DNA of 64,000 bases from Tolypocladium sp. Sup5 PDA-1 (GCA_000750105.3 JPHH03000003.1:62001-126000); one strand, 5' to 3'; positions 44,013 to 57,031 are shown, counted from the first letter of the stretch. Notes: generated from the sequence alone by a model not told the origin. A program made the numbers and translations.

Positions 44013-46577
44013 ATGTCCGTCGTGGGTATGTTCCGGCCCTTCTGCTGCCTCCTCCTTCCCTCCCTCCCTCCCTCCCTCCGGCACTCCCGCGTTGCTCTCG
44101 GTGCCACGACGTCTCGGACAAGAACTGTGCTGACTCTCAACCCACAGGTGTCGATTTCGGAACCCTCAAGACAGTGGTTGCTGTCGCGAGAAATCGCGGC
44201 GTCGATGTGGTGCGTACCTGCGCGCCGACCCCAATTACTCGAAGCCTGAAGCCGAACCCCCAACTGACCGCATTGCTCTCAACAGATCACCAATGAAGTC
44301 TCCAACCGAGCCACTCCGTACGTTACCCTCCCGCCGTACCCCTTCGCGCATGACCTTGACTGACATCAGATGCTGCCAAACAGGTCCCTGGTAGGCTTCG
44401 GCCCCAAATCGCGATACCTCGGCGAGGCCGCCAAGACGCAGGAGATCTCCAACCTCAAGAACACCGTCAGCTCCATCAAGCGCCTCGCCGGCCGCTCCTT
44501 CAGCGACCCGGATGTCCAGATCGAGCAGCAGTACGTTACGGCGCCGCTCGTCGATGTCAATGGACAGGTTGGCGCTGAGATCTCCTACCTCGGCAACAAG
44601 GAGAAGTTCACGGCCACCCAGCTCGTCGCCATGTACCTGAGCAAGATCAGGCAGACTGCCGCCAGCGAGCTCAAGCTCCCCGTCTCCGAAATTTGCATGA
44701 GCGTCCCTGCCTGGTTCTCGGATGTCCAGCGCCGCGCCATCATCGACGCCGCCGAGATCGCCGGCCTGAAGCTCCTCCGCCTCATGAACGACACCACCGC
44801 TGCCGCCCTGGGCTGGGGCATCACCAAGCTCGATCTCCCGGCCCCCGAGGAGCGACCCCGCCGCGTGTGCTTCGTCGACATTGGCCACAGCAACTACACC
44901 TGCTCCGTCGTCGAATTCAAGAAGGGCGAGCTTGCCGTCAAGTCGACTGCCTGGGACCGCAACTTTGGTGGCCGAGACTTCGACAAGGCCCTCGTCGACC
45001 ACCTGGCCAAGGAGTTCAAGGGCAAGTACAAGGTCGACATCTACACCCACGGCCGAGCCATGGCCCGTACCATTGCCGCCGCCGAGAAGACCAAGAAGAT
45101 CCTTTCCGCTAACCAGCAGGCCCCCGTCAACATCGAGTCTCTCATGAACGATGTTGACGCCTCTACCATGGTCACTCGGCAAGAGTTTGAGGCCATGATC
45201 GAGCCCCTGCTGGCCCGCACCCATTTGCCTCTCGAACAGGCCCTCGCGCAGGCCAAGCTTACCAAGGACGATATCGATGCCATCGAGATCGTTGGCGGCG
45301 GTTCTCGTGTCCCGGCACTCAAGGACCGCATCCAGGCATTCTTCGGAAAGACCCTGTCCTTTACCATGAACGCCGATGAGGCTATCGCCCGCGGCTGTGC
45401 CTTCAGCTGCGCCATCCTCTCTCCCGTCTTCCGAGTCCGTGACTTCTCTGTTCAGGACATCATCAGCTACCCTATCGAGTTTGCCTGGGAGAAGGCTCCC
45501 GATATTCCCGACGAGGACACCAGCCTGACTGTCTTTAACAAAGGCAACGTCTTGCCCTCGACCAAGATTCTGACCTTCTACCGCAAGCAGCCTTTCGATC
45601 TTGAGGCCCGGTACGCAAAGCCCGAGGAGCTGCCCGGCAAGATGAACCCCTGGATCGGACGCTTCTCCGTCAAGGGTGTCAAGGCTGAAGGCAAGGACGA
45701 CTTCATGATCTGCAAGCTCAAGGCCCGCGTCAACATCCACGGCGTTCTCAACGTGGAGAATGGCTACTTTGTCGAGGACCAAGAGGTCGAGGAGGAGGTC
45801 AAGGACGACGACAAGAAGGAAGATGGCGACAAGAAGGACCCCGATGTGAGTGTTGAACCCCCTATCCCCCCTCCTCTAGGTACATTGGCTAACCTCACTT
45901 CTCTCGCCAGGCCATGGAAACTGACAACAAGGACGATGCCCCCAAGAAAACCCGCAAGGTGAAGAAGCAGGTCCGCAAGGGCGATCTTCCCATCTCCAGC
46001 GGCACCTCCTCCCTTGATGCCAGCCTCAAGACCAACTTGATGGAGAAGGAAGCCGCCATGGTCATGGAAGACAAGCTTGTGGCCGACACCGAGGAGAAGA
46101 AGAACGAGCTGGAGGCGTACATCTACGATCTCCGAGCCAAGCTGGACGACCAGTATGCCGAGTTCGCCAGCGAGGATGAGAAGTCAACCATTAAGCAGAA
46201 GCTCGAGATTGCCGAGGTAAGATTGACCACACTCTCTCAAAACGCGACATGAAGTAACGGATACTGACGTTATTTTCCAGGATTGGCTGTATGACGAGGG
46301 TGACGACGCGACTAAGGGCGTGTACGTCGCCAAGATGGACGAGCTCCGTGCCATGGCTGGCCCCATTGTCCAGCGCTACTTTGACAAAGTCGAGGCAGAG
46401 CGACGTGCCGTGCAAGAGCGCGTCGAGGCCGAGCAGGCTGCCAAAAGAGCCGCTGAGGAAGAGGCTCGCAAGGCTGCTGAGGCCGAGAAGGCGGCCCAGC
46501 AGGGAGGAAGCGACCAGGAGATGAAGGACGCCGACGCCTCGCAAGCCGAGACTGAGGAGGCCGGCGACCCGAAATAG
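44013..46577 (+). CDS. SSE1: Hsp110-family chaperone / Hsp70 nucleotide exchange factor
   Basis: Six exons: 44013..44025, 44148..44209, 44286..44317, 44384..45845, 45911..46216 and 46281..46577; 723 residues. Three short first exons encode MSVVGVDFGTLKTVVAVARN, GVDVITNEVSNRATP and then SLVGFGPKSRYLGEAAKTQE. This is the Hsp70-type ATPase domain (VCFVDIGHSNYTCSVVEFKK, RNFGGRDFDKALVDHLAKEF, EIVGGGSRVPALKDRIQAFF), to about residue 385. A substrate-binding-like beta domain with an acidic DDDKKEDGDKKDPD insert and a C-terminal helical lid rich in Ala/Glu follow. Length and the degenerate Hsp70 signatures are those of Sse1/Hsp110 (Neurospora Hsp88), a cytosolic Hsp70 nucleotide exchange factor and holdase. 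Intron-rich 5' ends like this are common in fungal heat-shock genes. A polyadenylation-type AATAAA lies 75 bases after the stop. Confidence 0.95.
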
Positions 46578-47294
46578 AGACAGAGAGACGACGCCACGTA
46601 ACGAAGAGTTAATGGATGCGGTAGACGCGCGTACCAGAGAAGGAGGAGTAAAATAAAATGAAGAACCGTATAGAAACGAATCCCCTCCAGGGCGTAGGCA
46701 GTTGGCCACGCTGGGCGATGGGACCTGGGCGAGTACGGGAATGGTCACGATGGAAATGTATACACGTTAGACAAGTTTTACGCAGGACAACGTTTTGGGT
46801 TGCTAAAGACTTTATTATACGTATACACAAGATGTTGGAGAGGATGGATATTGATCTATTATGGAGAGCAGACGGTAAATACATCCAAACTTCCCTCTCG
46901 TCGCCAATGACACGCTCAACCCCCCATCTCGGACAAGACAATCGGTCATCGCGGGAGCATAGACAACATAGCCGAAGCCAGATACACAGAGTCGAGTATT
47001 CTGCATAAATGGACTCAATCCTAAGACGAAACTTTTGCCTACTTTTCACGACTTGATCTTTACAACGTTAACCTCACATGACATTGTCCACTGGGGTTGA
47101 TGTCCATCTCTCATCTTCCTCCATTCCTCCGGAAATCGAAGGCATGCATGCCCTTTTCCATGTCCGTTGTTGCATGTGTGAAGAAATAAAAACAAAAAAC
47201 CTCATCAAACAGGCCCCTCTCTCCTCGGTCGAGTCCAGCAAGGTAACAATACCTCGCATCCTCTCTTGGCCGACTGGGCCCTTCTCCTCGGCGT
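46578..47294. other. convergent intergenic, SSE1 / eIF5B
   Basis: About 700 bases of comparatively AT-rich shared 3' region between convergent genes; nothing else recognised. Confidence 0.5.
46652..46657 (+). terminator. polyadenylation-type signal after SSE1
   Basis: AATAAA in an A-rich stretch 75 bases downstream of the SSE1 stop codon; position and sequence fit a eukaryotic poly(A) signal. Confidence 0.4.
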
Positions 47295-50200
47295 CTAGTT
47301 GATGTCAAAGAGGGGCTTCAGCTTGATAATGAGCTGCCACTCTTCATTGGACACCTCCTTGCGGTAAAACTCCTTGAGGCAGTCAATACTCGCTCGGGAG
47401 ACGAGGCTGTAGAGCGTGTCGTCCTCTTCCAGCTGTCGACCATACATGGGTTGATGACCGCCCATCTCGATCTTGACAGCCACCGAGGGCTGGCCCTTTT
47501 TGCATACCGGGATCTGCTTGTGTTCTCGCTCAATCGAAGTCCTGTGGTGCCAATACGGGTTAGCAAACCTGCAGCCCAGAGACCGCATATGCATATAGCA
47601 ACGCAGCCCAAGCTTTCTCACCAAAAAATGGTGAAAACAGCAAAAACAAAGGTGACTTACACTCTGCCCAGGCTGATAACCTCCTTGACGTTAGTCACCG
47701 GGTTCGTCTTCACAGCCGCAATCGGCGTGTTTATCTTGAGCTGTCCGTCCACGACGTCGACACCAATGACAATAGGGCCCGTCTTGTTGAAAACAGCGAT
47801 AGGCTTCAAGACGCAAGGGAAGACGGCCAACATCTTGGAGTTCTCCTTCTTCTTCTCTAGCATGTCGTCCATGTGCTTGGTGAACGCATCGAACAGGTGG
47901 TAGATGATGTCAGCAGTGAAGACCTTGATGTTCTGATCCTCGGCGTACGCCAGGGCCTCCTTGTCGACCTTGACATCGAAGCAAAGCATGACGGCGTAGT
48001 CGGGCGCCTTTTCCAGCATGACGCCGCACTGCATCACATCTCTCTTGTAGACGGGGCCGATACCGACGTTTGCCACGGGGATCTTGCAGTCCTTCAAGAA
48101 GTCGAGCAGTGCCTCAAGGGAACCCAGAGTGGATGCCTGAACACTGACACCGCGACCAGACTTCTCGACTCTGCTGAGCAGGTTGGTCAGGTCGGACTCG
48201 ACTTCGTCCTCAATGTCATCCTCATCGTCGTCCGGCCCAACAACCATCAGCCTGGAACCAGCGATGGCCCCCTCAAGGCCAGGGGCGCTGATCTTGACAC
48301 CCAGGGCCGCCTTGACCTCCTTGTTGTGCACATATGCTGACTTGAGACGCAGTTCACGCAACGGCGCCGGCGTAAGCAGAGCTCTGATGTTGGTCTTGAT
48401 GGCCCCTTCTGTACCGCACAAGACTATCCTGTCACCTTCCTTCAAGACACCGTTGGACAGGATGACGTCGATGGTCATGCCGAAGCCCTCAATAGCCTTG
48501 ACCTCGAGAACGGTTGCTTGGACCTCGGACAGGTACATGAGAGAACCAACCATGCGCTCCTGGGTGAGCTGAACAATCAGCTTCAACATATCCGGCACAC
48601 CCTCGCCAGTATGAGCCGACGTGGGCACCAGGGAGACAAATTTGGCCATGGACTTGTTCTCGTAAAACAGCTCGGAGTTGAAGCCCTGTTCGGCGAACGC
48701 CAGCTTGGTCTCCTCCAGGCGGTTCTTAAACTCGTTGTGAACCGCCTTGTTTTGAAGCGCCAAACTCTCTTGGAAGCCGTTGTTGTCCACCTTCTTCCAG
48801 CCGTAAAGTCTGTCGATCTTGTTCAGAGCCACGATGAAAGGGGTCTTCCGGTCTCGAAGTAGACGCATGGACTCGAGGGTCTGGGGCTCCAGACCGTGCA
48901 TGATGTCGACGACCAGAATGGCGATGTTGCAGAGGGACGAACCTCGAGACCGCAGGTTGGAGAACGACTCGTGCCCAGGTGTGTCAATAACCAAAAGACC
49001 GGGTACCTTGAACTCAAATTTGTTGTCCTTGTTGACAACGGCAGTCTTTTGCTTGATGGCATCCACCGGGAAGTACGTAGCACCAATCTGCTGCGTGATA
49101 CCACCCGCTTCGCCCTCTTGAACGTTGGTCTGTCGAACCTTGTCAAGCAGCTTGGTCTTTCCGGTGTCGACGTGACCCAAGATACAGCAGATGGGAGATC
49201 GCAGGTCATCCTTGGAACGAGCGGCCAACGCGGCTTGGTGGGCCTTTTCCCTTCGCTCCGCGGCTTCCTTTTTGCGCTGGGCATTGGCTTGTCGTGCTGC
49301 AGACAGGCCCTCGTCTTCGGATTCGTCTTCGGACTCGCTCTCCTCGTCCTCGTCCTCTTCTCCTCCGGCTTTAGGTCTTGAAGCGAGGGTTTTGCCGTTG
49401 GTTTTGCCTGCTGTCTTTTCCTCGTCCGAGCCGGCGTCCCCGCTATCCTTGACATCGTCGTCATCCGATGCGGCAGCCGCCTCCCAGTCGTCCTCGATAT
49501 CGCTCTCCGCAGCCTTCTTCTCCGCAGCGGCCTTGGCCTCGGCCTCGGCCTTTTGTCTTGCAGCCTTCTCCTCGGCTTCCTTCAGGGCCTTCTCGGCTTG
49601 GGCACGAGCACGCTCAGCAGCCTCAGCCAGGGCCGCCTCTTCGTCAGCCTTCAGTCAGCTGATATTAGCGCATATCCAATACATGATCCACAAAGCCTGG
49701 TTTGAAGTTTCTCACCTTTTGCTCAAGCTTGCTCTTCTTCTTCTTGTTGTCGTAGGCGGCCTTCTTCTTGGGCTCGCCGTCTGCGGGCTCTTGGGGGCCA
49801 ACCTTGATGCCAGCGGCCAGCATTTGCTGGAGCTTCCTCTCATTGCGGGCCTTTTCTTCCTTTTGTGCCTTGGTAAGGAACTTGCCGTCCTTCTTGAGCT
49901 GTTCGATACGCTCCTTCTCCTTCTGCTTCTTGAGGGCCTTCTGCTCTTCCCTACGCTGTGTTTCCTCGGCGGCTTGACGCTCCTCTTCCTCTGTCCGAGC
50001 CTGAATTTCAGCGTGGCGGCGCTCCTCTTCCTCCTTTTGGCGGCGCATCTCTTCCTGCTGCTTCTGGATCAGGGCAAGGTGGGCCGGGACCTTCTTCTTC
50101 TTGCCCGCCGTCTCCGGGACAGCGGCAGGGGAAGGCTCCGGGGCAGCCTCCTTCGCCGGCGCGGCCGCCTTGGCTGGCTCGGGGGCCTTTGCGGGAGCGG

Positions 50201-50741
50201 GAGTCTTCTTCTTGGCAGCCTAGAGAAAAGACGCAGGTTAGAGGAGACCTGGACAAGGGTACGAGAGAGACTTGAGTGAGAGACGGCATACCTGTTCCTT
50301 CTTTCGCTGCTTCTCGCGTTCCTTTTTCAACTTCTCCTTCTCGGCCTTGGTGAGCACCCTGCCACCCTCGCCGGTTTCATCGTCGAGATCGTTCTTTTTG
50401 GGGGCCTGTTTTCCCTTACCGCCGCCTTTGCCCTTCTTGTCTGGCAGAGCGAACTCATCGTCTATCGTCGCCTCCGCCGGCGCCTTGGCCGCCACGTTCT
50501 CGGTGGCGGCGGGATCCTCGCCCTGGACAAAGTCCTCCTCGGGCAGGCCCTTCTTCTTGCGCTTCTCCTTGTTCTTTCGCAGCATGGCCATAAGGCCGCC
50601 ACCGCCTGCGTCGTCATTCTCGTCGTTGGCATCGGCCGGTGCGTCATCGGACGGGGCGGCGCCAGGAGGGGCGATGGACTCGCCCAGGTCCGCCTCCCAG
50701 TCATCCTGGGCTTTCTTGCTGCCCTTCTTCTTTGGCGGCAT
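47295..50741 (-). CDS. FUN12: translation initiation factor eIF5B
   Basis: Four exons on the minus strand: 50741..50292, 50219..49716, 49648..47661 and 47541..47295; 1062 residues. The first 450 residues are highly charged Lys/Glu-rich and Ala/Pro-rich low-complexity sequence, as in all eukaryotic eIF5B N-termini. The GTPase starts near residue 465: G1 GHVDTGKT, the switch region with GGITQQIGA, G3 DTPGHESF, G4 NKIDRLYGWK. Domains II-IV follow, ending in DTLYSLVSRASIDCLKEFYR and a helical terminus LIIKLKPLFDIN. eIF5B is the cytosolic ribosome-dependent GTPase that joins the 60S subunit to the initiation complex (bacterial IF2 homologue). Start: an in-frame start 29 codons upstream would precede the conserved MPPKKKGSKKAQDDWEADLG, so 50741 was used. 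Confidence 0.96.
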
Positions 50742-51380
50742 CTTGACGGCTAACGGGGTCGTGCGGCTTTGAGGAGGAGGGGAGAGGATGGGCTGGACGT
50801 TGGTGCTGTCGTCGTCGTCGATGACCAAAGGCGACCAAGAAAGAAGAAAAAAAATTAGGTAGCGAAGCCAGCCGTTGTTCGTCTCTCAGGTAAAAAGAAA
50901 CATTAAAAAAAAGCCGGGGGCAGCTTTTGGATGGTGGGTGGTGGGTTGTGGAGGCCAAGAGTGGCGCGTTGGGGTGTGCGATAAGTGGAAAGGAATGCCT
51001 GGGCTGCTGGTGGGAAGAAGCAGACACAGTCACAGGCAGGGTGCCAGTGAGGCTACGAGTACGAGTACGTACAGTAAGGCTGGCGGGGCACCAGTGCTGC
51101 CCCTGCCCGTATAAAAGTTGTGCCGCTTTCGATTTCCAAGGAACCTCGAAGCGAGCCCAGCAGATGCATTGACAGTTTGACTGACACTCCCTCACCAGCC
51201 TTCTACCGCATCTTCAGGCAAATACCATCGGGGCACCGAAGACGAGCCTTGCCACGGACCGTGGTGCCGTGCGCGCGAGGGCGGATGTTGGTACAGACCT
51301 AGGCCTACTTCCTGCTCAACTATCAAGAATGCTTCCGTTGGACATGCACTCGTGTGTGCCATCAAGACGAGCTGCTGCTT
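50742..51380. other. intergenic, MMS1-like gene to eIF5B
   Basis: About 640 bases: promoter of eIF5B and 3' region of the upstream MMS1-like gene on the same strand. A TATAAAAG at 51110-51117 reads on the plus strand, away from eIF5B, so its use is unclear. Tandem ACGAGT units lie at 51054-51067. Confidence 0.45.
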
Positions 51381-54300
51381 CTACATGACAGGGTCCAGGA
51401 GATACTCTAGTATCTCATAGCCTAGCCCTAGGTACTTGTCGCGCCTCTCTTGTTCTGGGACCGTTTCGTCCCGAAATCCTTCGGTGTGACGGCCGCCTTC
51501 CAGCTCGTCCAGGTATTCGCAGAACAGGACGAACCCGTCGCCTTTCCGCACCATCCGCTCCAGTGCCCGACGCCTGAGGCATCGCTCCAGCATGTCTCCA
51601 TCAATGTGCATCAACTTTGGATGTTGTTTAGGCTCCAGTTCCACGTCGTTATCGTCTCCGTCGTCTTCGCGGCCACCGTCATCCATCTCGTCGTCGTTCC
51701 CGCCGCCGCCCTCCTCGCTGCCAAGCGCAACAGCGTCAGCCAGGGGTGCGGTTTCCGGGTTTCTCCGTGCCATGTTTTGAATGAGGCAGAGGAACCGCCA
51801 GAGCTCGAGCCCAATCAGCGTAAAGTGTTGTAAAGAGCCATCCAGCGAGACTCCCAAGATGTCTGAGCCATCACCGGTGCTCGGCAGCGTCCCGTAGCGA
51901 GGGCGCCGCCCATCCGCCAGCCAGAGGGGCCGGCTTCGGGCTCCTGCAAATCGTCTCACCGACGCCGACAGCATCCCCTCAAAGACTACGTCGAACTCTT
52001 TGTTGCGTTGACGCCAAGGAACCCAAATCCCTGCGATGCCGCCTCTCTGGTCAGATAGAAGGGTCACCGGCCACCCCGTGCGTCCGTCGGCCGGGTCGCC
52101 AGCATCAATCATGTGGACCGTCCTTCGCGAGATTTGATCAGAGTGTACAAGCGCCATGTCACCATTTGCTCCAGTCTTGTAATCAATAACCTCCAAAGAG
52201 TGCATGGTCGTCAGGGCAAAGATGTTGCCACCCACCACGCGAAGCGACGTCGCCGGCGAGTCCAGGTCATACTCGTTCATCGGCCGCAGCTTCTTCTCTG
52301 CCAGGTCGAGGACTTCCCAGTGAATGGTCCTGTCGACGCAGAAGATGATTCCTTGATCGTCTCCCACAACCGAATATATCGGTTGCCCAAGCACTTTCTT
52401 GTATCGCGTCCAGTAATGTAGTCGCTTGATTCGTCCGTCGTCTGTTCGAGTCCTGATCTTGTTTACCGACACAATGAGGAGCCGTCCGTCTTTGGTGGCA
52501 ACGAGAATGAATGAAAAGGTCCTGCCGTCCTTGACGTATAGCCATTCGTGCAGGCCATAGATTCTATCTCCAGAATGGCCGAGCCCGGATACGAATTCCG
52601 AAGGTTTGCCATCATTGTCTGACGGGACTGAAATCGTCTCTCCAGACTCCGGGTCAATGAACGCCAGCGTTGGCCTGTCGCCCTTGAGCAGCGCGACCAC
52701 CAGGCAGTTCCATGTTTGAGAGTAGATAATCCTAGTCGGCGTGCCTTCAACCGGAATACTCCTTGGCACGAGGCCGACATGGGGCCAGATTTCGGCCAGA
52801 AGCAACCTCGATCCCGCCTGGATCATCAGAGACATGTGGCCAGCGTAGCCTGATAGGTTGTGCCTCATGCTGCAGACGGAATGCGTGGGGGGCGAAGGCA
52901 TCGAGGCATCGTTCGCATCCGTCAGCCAAACAAATTGCTTTTTTTGGAACTTTCCAACTCGCGGCGAGAAGTCTGTCATCATGACCAAGTTATTGTCGCA
53001 GCACATCAGCGCTGCGATGCCCCCGTCAAAGGGGCCGGCAGCCGCAAACACCTCCACCGGCGACACCCCAATGGTCTCGACGGCCCATGTTACTCGCTCG
53101 AGATCCTGGCCTGCGACTTTCATGTTGAGTAGGTGCCCGCATCTGGTCCCAGCGATGAAATAGGCTTCGTCAGTGTCCTGACGAACGACGCAGATACTGG
53201 TCAGTGGCTCAAACTGGACGCCGACCCCTGAACCATCCGCGTGAGCCAAGCCGTCTGCTGAAATCAGTGGCACGTCCTCGAGGTGTCTTTGAGATGAAAA
53301 CTAACCGTGGTGCCCAGTGATTGCCTTGGCGGCTACTGTTTCTCCCTTGGACGAGTAGATTGATATCCAGGGTGCCCCGTCCAACACAGAGCCTGCAATG
53401 ACGAACTTGCTCTCCGATGCTGCGAACAGCGAAACACATGTGATCTCTCCCTGCACGTCCCACGTACCGTCGTGACGAATACCCGCTGGTGTCGCCAGAA
53501 GCGTGTGTAGTTGAGAGCCTTGGCTGCCGTGTGTGGAGATGATGACCGTGTCGTCAGCGCAAAAGGCATTTTCCGCCGCGACGTGCTCTATTCCAAGGAG
53601 CTCCTCGACATGAAATCGTGAGCTTGTGGGAAGGTCAGCATATCCAGCGCGCATCATCATCTATATGCAAGGTGTGGCCTACCTCTCCGAGCCTGTGACC
53701 AAGGTCACGGACCTCTCCGTGACTTGGACGATCATGCCCTGCGGCGTACGGCAGGCATCCAGTGTGCGAGATGCAATGTCAAAATGCGTATCTTCGGCAG
53801 TCAAGGCATCGACTTGACTGAAGTCTTCTGAGAACTGGAGCACGACGGAGGAGTGGGGCAAGGCCAACAGGGCATAGAGGCCGCTTCCCCCTCGATTATC
53901 CAGTTTAAACGCCCACGATTGTCTAATGGGCTCGCCGGATTCGATGTCCAGGCCGATTCTTCCTTGAATGCCCCATCGCCACTGTGTCACGCTGCCCTTC
54001 GCCCCACGACCCGACGCCGTGAACACGCTATCCGGCTTTGCCAATGCCTTGCTCGACGTCGTCTGTCTCGCGCTTGCAGCCTGAGTTCCGGCGGCGGGCG
54101 TATTTCTGGTCGAGCACCCGGTGGTTGTTGCCACGTCGACAACGGGCGACCAGTTTGGGAGGATGCTCGCTTGTTCGAGTTCGGTGCGAGGCGCCAGCTA
54201 TAAGGGTTCGTGTGAGCTATGGGCCATGCGTGGTATGGATCGGGTTCAACGTCATGGGCATTTACCTTCCAGATTCCTCCTGGGCCTGAATCCCCGCCAA

Positions 54301-55853
54301 CTATCAAGATATCCGAGAAGATGTCGTACGCCGTGGCAAATGCGGTGTTGATGTTCGAGTCCACACACCCGACGTTCGTCACCGAAGGCACCAGGTCCGT
54401 GGCTTCGATCTCAACGTGGATGATGGCACCGTCCTCACGCGCAAGGTAGATGATGTCCGTCTTCTCGAAATACCTTCTTCGCCGGAATGGCCGGGCCCAC
54501 GCGGTCCAAAGCGGGTCGTAGGCGCCGTGGTGCAGTTCGGTTTGGCTTGGGGGATCTGTCCGCAATGATTCGAACACGGGGGACCCTGAGAGGCAGTCCT
54601 TCACGATGCCAATGGAACTTTCTGAAACAGTAAAGAGGGCCGTATTAAATCTCAGCGGGATCAGGAGCAGCGGCATCTTGTGCTCCTTGGGTAGTCGATT
54701 GCCGAGCTTCTCCTGAGCAAAAATCTCTTTTAGACAGTCGCCCACTTCCCACTCGTAGGTGACCATGCGAGTGACCGGCTCTGCAGTGCTCCTCTCCTTT
54801 CGAATAACAATTAATATTAGAATAATGTGGTAGTCGTCCTCCGGTCGTGGATAGAGGAACTCGAGCTTGTGGATCACCCCCTGTATCGCTCGAAGTCGGA
54901 CAGACTTGACTGGGGCAAAGGAGCCTCGCGATATGTACTGGGCGTTGAGGGCCGCCGTTTCCTCCAACTCGTACATGACGAGGACGCCATCTGGGGACGC
55001 AGCAGCCATGTAGCGGGACGAAGGATCAACGGCCAAGTGATGGCCCAGATAGGAGATTTTCTTCGGGATGCTGTATGTCGTCAGGACGAACTCGAGCGAA
55101 GCATCTGCTTTCTGTCTGAGGAAGAGAAAGACACAGTCGCCGGAGTCCAGCATCAACACGAGGAGCTGCGGAGGTAGGGCTCGGTTGCGAGTGCTTTCGG
55201 CCGGATCCGGCGCGTCGGGCACGGAGTCGGGGTCCTCCGACTTGACGAGGCCACCGGGAGTTTCGTCTTCCAATCCCTGTTCCTGGGGATCACCTAGGAC
55301 CACTGCGCTTCGGATCCTGGAGCCGAAATCATTCTTTCGTGCCACCTCGTGTACTTGTCCGTCTCTCCGCAGCTCACTTATCTGCACGAAGTGTTCCTGA
55401 TGTGGGCTGTTAGTGTCGCTTTCCAGGAAACAGTGGCTTGTGTTTGCGATTAGACCAAACGGCGACGAGGCTCGTGGCTGCTGAACGGCATGAAGGCAAC
55501 TCAGGTACACCGAGCTGCTGTGCAGCGGTCAAGGGGGGTTGAGGAGGGAAACAGGGGCATGGCAAGGAGGCTGGCACCATGGGTGGCCGAGCAGGATAGG
55601 TGTAGGTACTGGGACTTACTCCGATGAAGGCAACATCATTGTGAGTACTGGACCTCAGACGGACCGGGAGGACCCAGCGGACGATGGGGCTCTCGACGAC
55701 GGTCTTTGACAGGACGCCACAGGCTGGAGGTTTAGGATGAGGCTCAAGAGCCGGCCCTGGAGCAGGAGCCGTTGCCTGCTGCAGGGCGGCTTGGAAGTTG
55801 ACGGTTGCGGTAACCCACTCGCCATCTCTGAGAAAGCTGGTTTGGAAAGCCAT
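51381..55853 (-). CDS. DDB1/Mms1-family beta-propeller protein (MMS1_N)
   Basis: Five exons on the minus strand: 55853..55620, 55396..54266, 54197..53683, 53622..53306 and 53257..51381; 1357 residues. The first junction gives HNDVAFIG-EHFVQISELRRDG. The N-terminal half is an MMS1_N-type propeller region (LLVLMLDSGDCVFLFLRQK, HHLAVDPSSRYMAAASPDGV, REDGAIIHVEIEATDLVPSV, FSDILIVGGDSGPGGIWK). The C-terminal half (SICVVRQDTDEAYFIAGTRC, HVGLVPRSIPVEGTPTRIIY, LVATKDGRLLIVSVNK) resembles the third propeller and CPSF_A-like end of DDB1/CPSF160 proteins. Members act as adaptors in cullin-4-type ubiquitin ligases or RNA-cleavage complexes. This looks like the Mms1-like branch and not canonical DDB1. One intron is only 48 nt and the first is 223 nt. 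Function is not certain. Confidence 0.8.
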
Positions 55854-56159
55854 GGTCACGAGGTCATATCATGGCTCCCGTGGCGTGGGCGAAGGTCGGT
55901 GCTCGGTTCACGCTGGGGGCGGTGCGTTCAAGACTGCTGAGGGTGGGAGACGATGCAGGATAACAGGCCGTCGGTCGATCTGAAGAGCCAGGGGAGCATC
56001 TTTGGCCGTGGCAGCGAAGCTATTGGATGGACGAGGAAGGTTGTCGAGAAGTGACGCCACGTCGAGGTTGAGGTAGAGTTTGACTCCGCAACAGCCACGT
56101 TTGCCGTGGTGACCAGAATCACGAGAGAGGCGAGGGAGGATAAAGAGGAAGTTATGCGA

Positions 56160-56290
56160 GAATGGAGAGCAGAGCAGAGCAGAGCAGAGCAGAGGCGAGG
56201 CGAGGCGAGGTGGCAGAGGCGGAGGCGGAGGAGAGGAGAGGAGAGGTGAGGAGAGAAGGTGGAGGAGGAGGAGGAGCAGGAGGAGGGATA
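56160..56290 (+). repeat. polypurine tract with GCAGA, GGCGA and GGA repeats
   Basis: About 130 bases almost free of pyrimidines, made of tandem GCAGA units, then GGCGA units, then GGA/GAGAG units. On the strand of the MMS1-like gene it is a CT-rich upstream region 300-440 bases before the start codon. Confidence 0.85.
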
Positions 56291-57015
56291 ATACAAGCAC
56301 CGTCAAAGGCCGACTTGGGCCGCAAATTCCCACCAGCGAAGCGCAAGAGAGAAATTCAGTAATGGGGAGGGAGTCGGCGCGAGAGAACCTTGAGCTTCAA
56401 CACCCTCTCGAGCACGCGCACCACCATAATAAAGAGAGATAATAGTGGAGATATGCGACTCAGACGGGGAAAACCTTGTGGTGGGCAGACAGTGGTGAGG
56501 TGATGTGCTCAGTGGAGATGATGAAGGTCTCCCGTCGCTGAGGTCGTCTGCCATGGTCGGGTGGTGCCAGCCCAGCCCGCCCGTACAGCGATGGCCAGTG
56601 GAGTTGGCCACCTGCTTGAGCACCCAGGCTCCCGGGCAGGCCACTTCAGTGTGGGTGGGCGGGGCAGCCCGCTGGAGGCGCGCCAGCAGGGGGTGGGGAG
56701 GAGGGTTCGCGCTGCAACTCAGCGCTTCAACCGCCTGGCCAACTAGCGCACAGCGCCTGGGTACCTAAGTAAGCGGCCTGCAGGCAGCCTCCACCTGCCC
56801 GCCTGACAGCCCAGCCCTAGGCCACCATCTCCCCTGCATGCCCAGCGCTCACCGGCTGCACCGTGGTTCTGTAGCTGCAGGCAGGCTGCGCTGCCCCGTC
56901 GCCGTACGTGTGTGCCCGCCTACCTACCTAGGTAATCGGGTGAAGACACACTATTCTTAATAGTACCTACTTAGCCTAAGGTAGGTAGGATGGAACGGGA
57001 GGGTGCGGACATTTT

Positions 57016-57031
57016 GGGGGGGGGGGGGGGG
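57016..57031 (+). repeat. 16-G homopolymer
   Basis: Uninterrupted run of 16 G on the plus strand, followed by GAGG; in a gene-poor region. Confidence 0.9.

Noticed and set aside
44235..45782. 515-codon minus-strand open frame opposite SSE1
   Set aside because: It is an antisense reading of a strongly codon-biased exon (few stops on the complement). It has no family similarity, whereas SSE1 is unmistakable.
49191..50279. 362-codon open frame on the plus strand opposite the eIF5B N-terminal region
   Set aside because: It mirrors the Lys/Glu- and Ala-rich low-complexity coding sequence and translates to Ser/Leu-rich nonsense; the minus-strand gene is fully supported there.
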